The translations under genes and the position numbers were made by a program. The notes under the pieces were generated by a model, which saw only the letters and a program-made list of their open reading frames with translations, made no database searches and was not told the origin of the DNA. Source: an uncultured Eubacteriales bacterium (lineage in GTDB: Bacteria; Bacillota; Clostridia; Oscillospirales; Oscillospiraceae). Taken from it: DNA of 64,000 bases. The stretch covers positions 57,310-121,309 of the forward strand of contig CASFNR010000003.1 in NCBI GenBank assembly GCA_949296115.1. Reading direction: 5' to 3'. Positions 34,783 to 42,511 of the stretch are shown here, one piece after another (within the stretch, counting starts at the first letter, position 1; each line of letters starts with the position of its first letter).

Positions 34783-36492
34783 ATGGTCAGGTCCTGGATA
34801 AAACAGACAACGGTTTTGCTGCTTACCATTTTGCTCTCGCTTTCCCTGTTTATCACCTGGACAAACTATAATTTCAACACGCAGATCCGCAAGACGGCCA
34901 ACCGGGAAAATACCAACACGGTGTCTACGTGGTGCAAGACGGTGGAGGTGCGGCTTGATGCGCTGCATGAGAATCTGTACGACCTGCTTCTGACAATTTA
35001 CAACAACACCGAGTTGAAACGAGGAACACCGATGATGCAGTTTGAGGCCCGTCAGAGCTGCATCGATGAAATGTCGGACAAACTGATTGCAAGTGAAATG
35101 GCAGAGGCTTTTTTTGTCCGGGACGATGAGAGCCTCTTCCTGTTCTGCTCCAAGTCCGGCATTCCCAACCGGGAGGCCAGCGCCATGAAGGCGTTTGCCC
35201 TGGAGCAGACCTTTGAACAGACCACGGGCATCTGGGAAAAATCATGGCGTTTGGCAACGATAGACGAGCAGGACTATTTTGTGAAAACCATTGCGCTGGG
35301 CAAATATATGGTCGGCGCCATCAGCAAGCTTTCCCAGTACGACATTCAGAAATCCTTTAATGTTTTGGGGGAAGAAATGTCGCTGATGCTGGAGCAGAAG
35401 GATACGGAAGCGCTGTACCTGTGCAGCGGGCAGGACTGGCGGCAGGAGATGCAGAGCGAAAAGGGAGTCCGATTTTTCCAGGATGAGCGAATGGTTGCTG
35501 AGATCCCCTTTGAGGATGAAAATATTGCTGCCATTCTTGCGGTACGTTCGGATACTTTGCTGGAAAATGCGGGATACGGTTCGGCAGGGGTGCTGCTGAT
35601 TTGCAGTTTGATTTGCCTGGGGCTGATTGTGTATCTGCTGATTTTTCTGAATCACCAGGTCCTGAAACCCACCAAGGTGCTGCTGAAAGCCAACCAGGAA
35701 ATCGGGTCCGGCAATTTCAGCTACCAGATTACCGCTCCGGCCCATAACCGGGAATTTGCCGAGCTTTATGAGAGCTATAACAACATGGCGGCGCGGATTT
35801 GCCGGCTTAACCAGGAAGCATACGACCACCTGCGGCAGCAGCAGGAAAACCAGCTTCGGCTGTTCCGGGCGCAGATCAAGCCGCATTTCTACCTGAATGC
35901 GATTACCACCATTGTGAATATGACCTACCAGGATAAACCGGAGAAGATCAGAACCTACATCTCCGGCCTGGCCAAATACCTGCGCTATATGCTCAATACG
36001 CAGGCCCGGTGGACGACGGTGGCGGAAGAAGTCACCCATATCCGAAATTATCTGCAGATGCAGGAACTTCGTTTCCCCGGGAGCATCATCGAAGACATTC
36101 AGTATGATGATGACGTGGCCCATACGCCCATTCCCATGCTGGCACTGTTTACGCTGGTGGAGAACTCCATCAAGCACGCCATGACACTTTATGAGCCTTT
36201 GAAACTGACGATTCGCTGCACCCGGTTTGAGACGGAGGGATTCGTGGGAGCCCGAATTGTGGAGGAGGACAGCGGTGACGGCTTTCCGCAGGAGGTGTTG
36301 GACATGATCGGCGGAGAAAAGCCGCCTGCAATGACCAAGGAACATCTGGGCTTGAGCAACCTGAGTTATACCTTGAATTTGATCTACCATCGAGGGGATC
36401 TGCTTCGTATCGGCAACCGACCCGAAGGTGGCGCCCGTGCGGAAATCTGGATTCCGGAAGGAGAAATAGAAGATGAAGCTATTGATTTGTGA
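34783..36492 (+). CDS. Membrane sensor histidine kinase (LytS/YesM type)
   Basis: The 569-residue kinase has a first transmembrane helix (residues 8-27, VLLLTILLSLSLFITW), an extracellular sensor of about 235 residues, a second helix near residues 265-290 (VLLICSLICLGLIVYLLIFL), a HAMP linker, the His-kinase domain and an HATPase domain. The phospho-acceptor His is about residue 368 in QIKPHFYLNAI, where most relatives read PHFLYN. N-box VENSIKHAM and the DSGDGFP G-box follow. The start at 34783 is set by GGGAG/GGAG upstream. The kinase overlaps the regulator gene by 20 bases. It should sense an extracellular sugar, perhaps with the binding lipoprotein, and phosphorylate the AraC-type regulator. 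Confidence 0.93.
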   Translation: MVRSWIKQTTVLLLTILLSLSLFITWTNYNFNTQIRKTANRENTNTVSTWCKTVEVRLDALHENLYDLLLTIYNNTELKRGTPMMQFEARQSCIDEMSDKLIASEMAEAFFVRDDESLFLFCSKSGIPNREASAMKAFALEQTFEQTTGIWEKSWRLATIDEQDYFVKTIALGKYMVGAISKLSQYDIQKSFNVLGEEMSLMLEQKDTEALYLCSGQDWRQEMQSEKGVRFFQDERMVAEIPFEDENIAAILAVRSDTLLENAGYGSAGVLLICSLICLGLIVYLLIFLNHQVLKPTKVLLKANQEIGSGNFSYQITAPAHNREFAELYESYNNMAARICRLNQEAYDHLRQQQENQLRLFRAQIKPHFYLNAITTIVNMTYQDKPEKIRTYISGLAKYLRYMLNTQARWTTVAEEVTHIRNYLQMQELRFPGSIIEDIQYDDDVAHTPIPMLALFTLVENSIKHAMTLYEPLKLTIRCTRFETEGFVGARIVEEDSGDGFPQEVLDMIGGEKPPAMTKEHLGLSNLSYTLNLIYHRGDLLRIGNRPEGGARAEIWIPEGEIEDEAIDL

Positions 36493-38068
36493 TGATGACA
36501 TCTCCACGGTGGACGTTATCCAGAATCAACTGAATTGTCAGGAACTGGGAATCACCAAGATTCTGCGGGCTTATAACGGAGAGGCTGCGAAAACCATCAT
36601 CATGGAAGAGTCTCCGGAGTTGATTCTCTGCGACATCGGCATGCCCAAATGCAGTGGAATTGAGGTGCTCCGCCACATCCGGGAGCATGGGAATGATTCA
36701 CAGTTTGCTTTCCTGACCTGCTATGAATCTTTTGAATTTGCCCGGGAGGCCATTCGCTATGGGGTTTCCAACTATCTGTCCAAGCCCATCGACTTCGAGG
36801 AGCTGAATGCCGCCCTCCACAGAATGATCCAGACGGCCAAGGCCAAATCACAGCCCTGGAAAATGACTGAGGATGAGGGGCTGGTGGACAGCCGGATCAA
36901 TAACATTCTGCGCCAGATCAACAATGGCTTTCTGGGGACCAATCGGGAACGGATCGACGGCGTTCTGCGCCGCAATCGGGTAGGGTTCAATGCGGACAGC
37001 CTCTGGCGGGTGGTGTGTTCATCGGCAGACATGACCCCGGCGCTGAAGGATGGCTGGCGGCGGGAACTGCTGGTGTTCAGTTTTACCAGATTGGTGGAGG
37101 AAGTGCTCACCGACCACATCGGGGCAGCCTACACCATTGTAAACATGGGAGATCGATTTGTGAGAACCACCTGCTATGTGGCAAAGGACAACTGCACCGA
37201 GGCGGAACTGCTCCAGAAGTGCCGGAAAATGGCGCAGCTGTGTGAGATGAACATCAATGTTACGCCGGTCAGCATTGTAGGCGACCCTATTGCATTGTAC
37301 CAGTCCAGTGATGTGGTTCCGCAGATCGATGCCCGCTGCCGGAAGCTGCGGCTGAAATCCGGAGCGGTGTACCTGATGCGGGAAACGGAAAACCTGGAAG
37401 GGAACATGACCAGCCCCCTGGATGACCAGGAGGTGATCCTGCTGATCAAAACCAGAAACCGTGAGAAATTTACGGACATGGTTACCATGGTTCTGGACAA
37501 GATTACCCACACCCAGGGGGACTCCGACAGCATGATCGCCATGCTCCACCATGACCTGCAGCAGGTATTCAGCAACTGCCTGCGGGATAACCACTTGTCC
37601 ATCCGGAGCATTCTGGAGGACGAACAAATGCGAATTCTGGATACCAACGCCACCCGGTCCTCGGAGGATATGCTGCTGTTTGCCCAGGCACTGTATGACA
37701 AGACGCTGGAAAAGCTGCAGGAACTGGCGGACTCCACGGACATCATTGCCAGCGTGAAAAAGTACATTCAGGAGAACTTCCGGGAGGACATCGACCGGGA
37801 TACCATCGCCGCCATGGCTTATATCACCCCCAACTACCTGTCCAAACGGTTCCGGACAGAAATGGGGCTGAACCTGCGGGAGTATATCAATCAGCTTCGG
37901 ATTGAGGAGGCAAAGCGGCTTCTGCTGAGCACCAACGATGCGGTCAGTGAAATTGCCAGCAAGGTGGGTTACGCCAACATCTCCTATTTTTCGACGGTGT
38001 TCCGGAAGCAATGCGGTATGAGCCCCATTGACTGGCGGAACAAAATGACAAGCGGAGGCGCCAAATGA
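36473..38068 (+). CDS. AraC-type response regulator (YesN-like)
   Basis: The 531-residue regulator has an N-terminal receiver domain with phospho-acceptor Asp54 in LILCDIGMPK, the conserved Lys in NYLSKPID, a middle linker of about 300 residues, and a C-terminal AraC-type double helix-turn-helix (DRDTIAAMAYITPNYLSK, then SEIASKVGYANISYFSTVF). Such regulators activate sugar-utilisation operons when phosphorylated. Its ATG lies inside the kinase gene, 20 bases before that stop. It overlaps the next gene by four bases. The TACTTTT elements described in this window are candidate binding sites, by inference from position only. Confidence 0.93.
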   Translation: MKLLICDDDISTVDVIQNQLNCQELGITKILRAYNGEAAKTIIMEESPELILCDIGMPKCSGIEVLRHIREHGNDSQFAFLTCYESFEFAREAIRYGVSNYLSKPIDFEELNAALHRMIQTAKAKSQPWKMTEDEGLVDSRINNILRQINNGFLGTNRERIDGVLRRNRVGFNADSLWRVVCSSADMTPALKDGWRRELLVFSFTRLVEEVLTDHIGAAYTIVNMGDRFVRTTCYVAKDNCTEAELLQKCRKMAQLCEMNINVTPVSIVGDPIALYQSSDVVPQIDARCRKLRLKSGAVYLMRETENLEGNMTSPLDDQEVILLIKTRNREKFTDMVTMVLDKITHTQGDSDSMIAMLHHDLQQVFSNCLRDNHLSIRSILEDEQMRILDTNATRSSEDMLLFAQALYDKTLEKLQELADSTDIIASVKKYIQENFREDIDRDTIAAMAYITPNYLSKRFRTEMGLNLREYINQLRIEEAKRLLLSTNDAVSEIASKVGYANISYFSTVFRKQCGMSPIDWRNKMTSGGAK

Positions 38069-38742
38069 CAATCAAGGGGATCAAAAAACGGTTTGCCCGG
38101 GATGCGCAGGCGCTGCGGGAGCTGAAGGGCAGAAGAAAGCTGTACTTTATCTGGGATTACTACAAGATTCCCGTTATTTCGGTTCTGAGCGTGGCAGTTC
38201 TCCTTCTGCTGAGCGCAGCCTTCAGCATAGGCCGGGGGGATATTGCCATGTACGCCGTCCTGGTCAATGCGAATGAAGAAGTGGAGAGCACGGTGCTGGA
38301 TGACCTGCTGTCCCGGAGCGGAATGGACCTGGAAGGGAAAACCGTGCAGGTAACGGCGAGCTACAAGCTGGGTCAGGATTATTCGGAAGCCTACGATGTC
38401 CAGACCCTGCAGGTGCTGGCGGCGGAGTTTGCCATCGGCGACCTGGACCTGTTTGCAGCGGACGAGTCCGTGTTTCAATCCTACGCGGAAAAGGATGCAT
38501 TTGTGGACCTTTCCCTGTTTATTGAGACGGAACTGCTGGACCAGCATCAGGAGAATCTTTATATTTATGAGAATGAAGACGGCTACTCCATTGTAGGCGG
38601 AATCTGGCTGCGGGAGGGGTCGCCCCTTCACCAGGCGGGCTACTACAGCGCTGATGTGCTGCTGGGCGTGGTGGCCAATGCACAGAATCTGGACGAGGCC
38701 CTGGCGGTTGCCCACCAGCTTGTCCGGGAAATGGATTCCTGA
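38065..38742 (+). CDS. Single-span membrane protein co-transcribed with the two-component system
   Basis: The 225-residue product has a basic N-terminus (KGIKKRFARDAQ), one transmembrane helix (near residues 36-56, IPVISVLSVAVLLLLSAAFS) and an outside domain of about 165 residues. The latter contains GKTVQVTASYKLGQ and VLAAEFAIGDLDLFAADE, the kind of alternating strand/helix and periplasmic-binding-like text seen in solute-binding proteins, though much too short for a complete one. I do not recognise the family. Its start overlaps the regulator stop (ATGA), so it is co-translated with the sensor system. It may present a ligand to the kinase or modulate it. No terminator is seen before the binding lipoprotein promoter. 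Confidence 0.65.
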   Translation: MTIKGIKKRFARDAQALRELKGRRKLYFIWDYYKIPVISVLSVAVLLLLSAAFSIGRGDIAMYAVLVNANEEVESTVLDDLLSRSGMDLEGKTVQVTASYKLGQDYSEAYDVQTLQVLAAEFAIGDLDLFAADESVFQSYAEKDAFVDLSLFIETELLDQHQENLYIYENEDGYSIVGGIWLREGSPLHQAGYYSADVLLGVVANAQNLDEALAVAHQLVREMDS

Positions 38743-38754
38743 AAGATGCAGGCA

Positions 38755-38790
38755 TACTTTTTTGAAACAAACCAGAATCTTTTCTAAAAT
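38755..38790 (+). promoter_or_regulatory. Promoter and TACTTTT element of the binding lipoprotein gene
   Basis: TTGAAA (38762-38767) and TAAAAT (38785-38790) with a 17-base spacer. TACTTTTTT (38755-38763) overlaps the -35. The leader of about 135 bases holds small hairpins, one with arms ACTTTTC and GAAAAGT. Confidence 0.68.
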
Positions 38791-38933
38791 GCACAAAATT
38801 TGATGCTTTAAATGAAGTTTTTTTGAAAATCTTCAACACATATTTTAAGGACTTTTCCTCTGAAAAGTGCGATGATATGGGCGTGGACAACACAATCATC
38901 CAGGTTGTCTCGGATAAATAAGGAGGAAAAATC

Positions 38934-40460
38934 ATGAAGAAAGTTCTGGCGCTCATTCTGGTCCTGGCTATGGCTTTCGGCCTGGTTGCCTGCGGTGGCA
39001 ACGGACAGGACGATTCTGCTGCAAACAATGGCACACCCGCTTCGGACGGCGGCTCTACGGCTGGCGAGCCCTATGCTGTTCAGCTGTACCTGCCCACGAT
39101 GATGACGATTCCTGCGGAAGAAGATGTTCAGGTCGTTGAGGACGCAATCAATGACTACATCCTCAATACCCTGGGAATCACCGACTACAAGATGGATCTG
39201 GTTCTGGCCTCTCTGTCCGACTATGTAACCAACGTCAACATGCAGCTGGCCGGCGGCGAAAAGATGGACCTGATTTACACCGGCCCCCTGAACACCGCTG
39301 TTGCCAACGGCTACCTGACTGACCTGACTCCCTACCTGGATAACGAGCTGGCCGGTGCCTGCGGCGTGCTGCCGGAAGGCTGGCTGAACTGCGGCGCCAT
39401 TGACGGAACTGTCTATGCGATTCCTTGCTTCAAGGGCCAGGTTCTGTCCTGGAAGTACATCTATGACGAGGCCATGGTGGACGGTGTGTACGACATGAGC
39501 ACCGTGAATTCCGTGGATGACCTGGATGCCATGCTGGCAGCCGTGAAGGAGGCCCATCCTGACGAGCGGATGATGGTTTACAACGATCAGCTGCACACCC
39601 TGTACTGCTTCCAGGATCACACCTCTGTGATCGGCACCTACTTCGCTACCGTTGGCGACAGCACCGAGATTGTGAACTACTTCGCCACCGACGCTTTCCG
39701 CAAGGGCTGCGAGAAGGCTTACGAGTGGAGCCAGCTGGGCTACTCTGATCCGGAAGGCTCTGCCAACACCCTGACCCACGACGCCGTTGTCATGGCCGGT
39801 ACCTCCAAGGGCGTTATCATGGGCCATGCCTACTCCATCGATACCATCAACCAGATGTTCACCATGAACAACTCCTACGGCGGTACCTTCAAATCTGTTG
39901 AAATCGAAACCTCCGATATGACCACCAACACCCTGGTCTACGGCATTGCATATACCTCTGAGAATCCTGCTGCGGCTGCCTCCATGCTGAACCTGATCTG
40001 GACCGATGAATTCATCGCCTCCACCCTGATCTACGGCGTTGAGGGTATCAGCTGGGAGTGGAATGAGGACCACACCTCCATCCAGTATCCCGAGGGCCTG
40101 GGCATTGACTCCGTCCCCTACACCGCCCTGTACACCTGCGGTGCGTTCGGCAACCAGTTCCTGCTGTACGGCTTCGACGGCAACACCTCCGAAGAGGACA
40201 AGGAATTCATGAGAGAGCTGATCGACAATGCTTGGTATCCCAAGCTGTTCGGCTTCACGCCTGATTCCACCAACGTGTCTACCCAGATCGCAGCCATCTC
40301 CAACGTCTACGATCAGTACTACAAGATGCTGACCTACGGCGATGTGGATCCTGATGTGTACCTGCCTCAGTTCCTGGATGCGCTGGATGCAGCCGGCATC
40401 AACGATGTAATCGCAGAGTACCAGGCTCAGGCCGATGCCTGGCTGGCGGCGAATGCCTGA
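38934..40460 (+). CDS. Extracellular sugar-binding lipoprotein of an ABC importer
   Basis: The 508-residue protein starts with a lipoprotein signal (MKKVLALILVLAMAFGLVAC) whose Cys20 would be lipid-anchored outside the membrane. A Ser/Gly/Ala-rich linker follows, then a solute-binding domain (YAVQLYLPTMMTIPAEED, and a C-terminal half containing VYLPQFLDALDAAGIND) of the size used with Lpl/Ytc-type permeases, with DUF3502-like features at the C-terminus. It would bind the sugar and deliver it to the permeases at 23038-24941. Codon choice is more biased than neighbours, resembling the str operon genes, suggesting very high expression. The gene follows GGAGG at 38922 and its own promoter. Two hairpins close it at 40502 and 40540. 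Confidence 0.9.
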   Translation: MKKVLALILVLAMAFGLVACGGNGQDDSAANNGTPASDGGSTAGEPYAVQLYLPTMMTIPAEEDVQVVEDAINDYILNTLGITDYKMDLVLASLSDYVTNVNMQLAGGEKMDLIYTGPLNTAVANGYLTDLTPYLDNELAGACGVLPEGWLNCGAIDGTVYAIPCFKGQVLSWKYIYDEAMVDGVYDMSTVNSVDDLDAMLAAVKEAHPDERMMVYNDQLHTLYCFQDHTSVIGTYFATVGDSTEIVNYFATDAFRKGCEKAYEWSQLGYSDPEGSANTLTHDAVVMAGTSKGVIMGHAYSIDTINQMFTMNNSYGGTFKSVEIETSDMTTNTLVYGIAYTSENPAAAASMLNLIWTDEFIASTLIYGVEGISWEWNEDHTSIQYPEGLGIDSVPYTALYTCGAFGNQFLLYGFDGNTSEEDKEFMRELIDNAWYPKLFGFTPDSTNVSTQIAAISNVYDQYYKMLTYGDVDPDVYLPQFLDALDAAGINDVIAEYQAQADAWLAANA

Positions 40461-40501
40461 TTCACGGCAGCAAGTTTGAAATTTTCCTTCCGATAAAGGG
40501 G

Positions 40502-40525
40502 CGGCAGAGCGGCGACGCTCTGCCG
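40502..40525 (+). terminator. Hairpin after the binding lipoprotein gene
   Basis: CGGCAGAGCG (40502-40511) and CGCTCTGCCG (40516-40525), the same arms as in the hairpin at 6514-6541. Followed by TCTCCTTT, a weak T tract. Confidence 0.65.
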
Positions 40526-40539
40526 TCTCCTTTACGCCA

Positions 40540-40571
40540 GAACATCCGCCGGTAAAAACCGGCGGATGTTC
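40540..40571. terminator. Second hairpin, shared by convergent genes
   Basis: Perfect 14-base arms (40540-40553 and 40558-40571) around AAAA, followed by GTTTATTTC on the plus strand. It lies between the lipoprotein gene and the minus-strand DUF3786 gene ending at 40574. Confidence 0.8.
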
Positions 40572-40573
40572 GT

Positions 40574-41194
40574 TTATTTCTCCATGGCTTCTTTCAGCAG
40601 ATTCAGCAGCAGTCCCCGGGCAAAGTACATGGTCTCGTACCGGATGTACAGCAAGGCGTTCTCATCCCAGAGCAGGCGCAGATTGGCGGGGAAATCCGCA
40701 TCCCCGAACCACAGCTGAAGGGCAATTTCCAGACCGTCAAAAATCTCGATGGCATAGGCAATGTCCGCTGTGGTGTCCAGCTTCCGGCCCCCCAACTGTT
40801 CGCAGGCCCGGATAAAGTCCTGGGGGTGGGATTCAAACAGTTCCGCCCAGGGGTCCCGGGCCCCTTCCAGAAGATTCTGGTGAAACAACAGCCCGAAGGA
40901 AGCCATATTTTTCCAGGTTCCGCTGAGGCAGCGGTCCTCCCGGCTGTCGCAGACCAGATCCAGCAGGGTCATCACTTCCTCGTAGCTGTTTGCGGGAATC
41001 CAATCCTCCCCGGATTTTCGTTCCAGATCGCCGGTTTTTCGATGGATGCGGTAGGGACGGCGGAAAAGCTGGGTGTACAGATAGGCATCATCCCATTCCA
41101 GGTTCAGTTTTTGAATCAGGTGCGCCTGATCGTAGCCCAGGAAATGGGCTTTTGCCTGCTGGGCCTGCAGCAGATAGTTGTCGGTATGTTTCAT
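40574..41194 (-). CDS. DUF3786-like protein of unknown function
   Basis: The 206-residue protein begins MKHTDNYLLQAQQAKA. Its C-terminal third, with LQLWFGDADFP, LRLLWDENALLYIRYET and MYFARGLLLNLL, resembles DUF3786 proteins, which are found in anaerobes and have no assigned function. It lacks a signal peptide or membrane helix and is probably cytoplasmic. The start at 41194 follows AAAGGAGAACC. It seems monocistronic, convergent with the binding lipoprotein gene and divergent from alr, 137 bases away. The family assignment is from memory of pattern, so moderate. Confidence 0.6.
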   Translation of the reverse strand: MKHTDNYLLQAQQAKAHFLGYDQAHLIQKLNLEWDDAYLYTQLFRRPYRIHRKTGDLERKSGEDWIPANSYEEVMTLLDLVCDSREDRCLSGTWKNMASFGLLFHQNLLEGARDPWAELFESHPQDFIRACEQLGGRKLDTTADIAYAIEIFDGLEIALQLWFGDADFPANLRLLWDENALLYIRYETMYFARGLLLNLLKEAMEK

Positions 41195-41278
41195 CCGGTT
41201 CTCCTTTCTCCGGGGGGCGTTTTTTTCATCATACCATGCCTGTGGGGAAAACACAAGAAAACCTTAACGAGTTATAGG

Positions 41279-41307
41279 TTTACTTTTTGGGGATTCTATG
41301 CTAGAAT
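41279..41307 (+). promoter_or_regulatory. Promoter of the alanine racemase gene
   Basis: TTTACT (41279-41284) and TAGAAT (41302-41307) with a 17-base spacer, plus an extended TGC before the -10. The leader to the chosen TTG start is only about 18 bases. Confidence 0.6.
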
Positions 41308-41331
41308 GATTTCGATTGTCTGGTAAGCGAG

Positions 41332-42495
41332 TTGATTTATTTGAATTTTGATACAACCTTGGTCAAAATTGACCTGGATGCCATCCGGGAGAATTTTGAG
41401 GCCGTCCGGACCAAGGCCGGCGTGCCGGTGATGGCGGTGGTCAAGGCCGATGCCTATGGCCACGGGGCCATTCAGGTCGCCCGGCTGCTGCAGGATCGGT
41501 GCGCCTTCTTTGGCGTCAGTTCCATGCTGGAAGCCATGGAGCTGCGTCAGGCGGGATTGGACACACCCATTCTGATTCTGGGGCATACTCCCACCAAGGC
41601 TTTCCCCAAAGCCATTGAACAGAACATCCGGCCGACCATCTTCTCCTGGGAGGATGCGCTGGCCTTGTCCAGGGCGGCGGAAAAGGCAGGGAAAACCGCC
41701 CGGTTTCACTTTGCGGTGGACACCGGCATGAGCCGCATCGGCTTTCAGGCGGAGCCGGAGGAAGCGGAGGTCTGCGCCCGGATTGCCCGCCTGCCGGGAT
41801 TGGAAGCGGAGGGGCTGTTCAGCCACTTTGCCACGGCGGACTGCGCCGACCTGAGCCGGGCGGAGGCCCAGCGCCGGAAATTTGACGCCTTCGATGCCAT
41901 GCTCCGGCAGCGGGGGGTGGAAATTCCCATCCGGCACCTGGATAATTCTGCGGGGCTGATGAATTTTGACCGCCACTATGAAATGGTCCGCTCGGGCATT
42001 GTCACCTACGGCATGTACCCCAGCGACGAGGTTTCCCCGGATCAGCTGCCGCTGCGGCCTGCACTGCAGTGGTTCAGCCGGGTGACCCATGTGAAAACCC
42101 TGCCCGCCGGGCGGGAGATCAGCTACGGCGGCACCTATGTGACCAAGGGGGATACCGTGGTGGCAACCGTTCCCGTGGGCTATGCCGACGGTTACCGCCG
42201 AAGCTTGTCCGGGAAATTTTATGTGCTGATTCATGGACAAAAAGCCCCGATTCTGGGCAGAATCTGTATGGATCAGATGATGGTGGACGTTACCGCCATT
42301 CCCGGAGTCTGCCCCGGCGACCGGGTGACCCTTATCGGCCGGGACGGAGCGGAAGAAATCACCATGGAGCAGATCGCTGCCCAGGCGGACAGCTTCAACT
42401 ATGAATTTGTCTGCGGCATCAGCCGCCGGGTGCCGAGAATTTATCTCAGCGGCGGAAAAACCGTTCATTCTGTACATTATTTGCTGGATAACTGA
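41332..42495 (+). CDS. alr: Alanine racemase
   Basis: Alanine racemase converts L- to D-alanine with PLP for peptidoglycan. The 387-residue protein has the PLP lysine in VVKADAYGHG near residue 40, the second base Tyr region in EISYGGTYV, GRICMDQMMVDVT, and the C-terminal QADSFNYEFVCGISRRVPR. No ATG is near: TTG at 41332 or TTG at 41341 are the choices; the ribosome site is weak (TAAGCGAG). A promoter ends only 18 bases upstream, which favours the first. It is followed after 16 bases by the CapA-like gene, and together they look like a cell-envelope pair. Family identity is certain. Confidence 0.95.
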   Translation: MIYLNFDTTLVKIDLDAIRENFEAVRTKAGVPVMAVVKADAYGHGAIQVARLLQDRCAFFGVSSMLEAMELRQAGLDTPILILGHTPTKAFPKAIEQNIRPTIFSWEDALALSRAAEKAGKTARFHFAVDTGMSRIGFQAEPEEAEVCARIARLPGLEAEGLFSHFATADCADLSRAEAQRRKFDAFDAMLRQRGVEIPIRHLDNSAGLMNFDRHYEMVRSGIVTYGMYPSDEVSPDQLPLRPALQWFSRVTHVKTLPAGREISYGGTYVTKGDTVVATVPVGYADGYRRSLSGKFYVLIHGQKAPILGRICMDQMMVDVTAIPGVCPGDRVTLIGRDGAEEITMEQIAAQADSFNYEFVCGISRRVPRIYLSGGKTVHSVHYLLDN

Positions 42496-42511
42496 TTGAA
42501 GGAGGAACTTC

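Noticed and set aside
41281-41288. TACTTTTT at the alr promoter as a regulator site
   Set aside because: alr is unrelated to the island and the bases are part of its -35 region. I keep it as a caution against the element rather than as a site.
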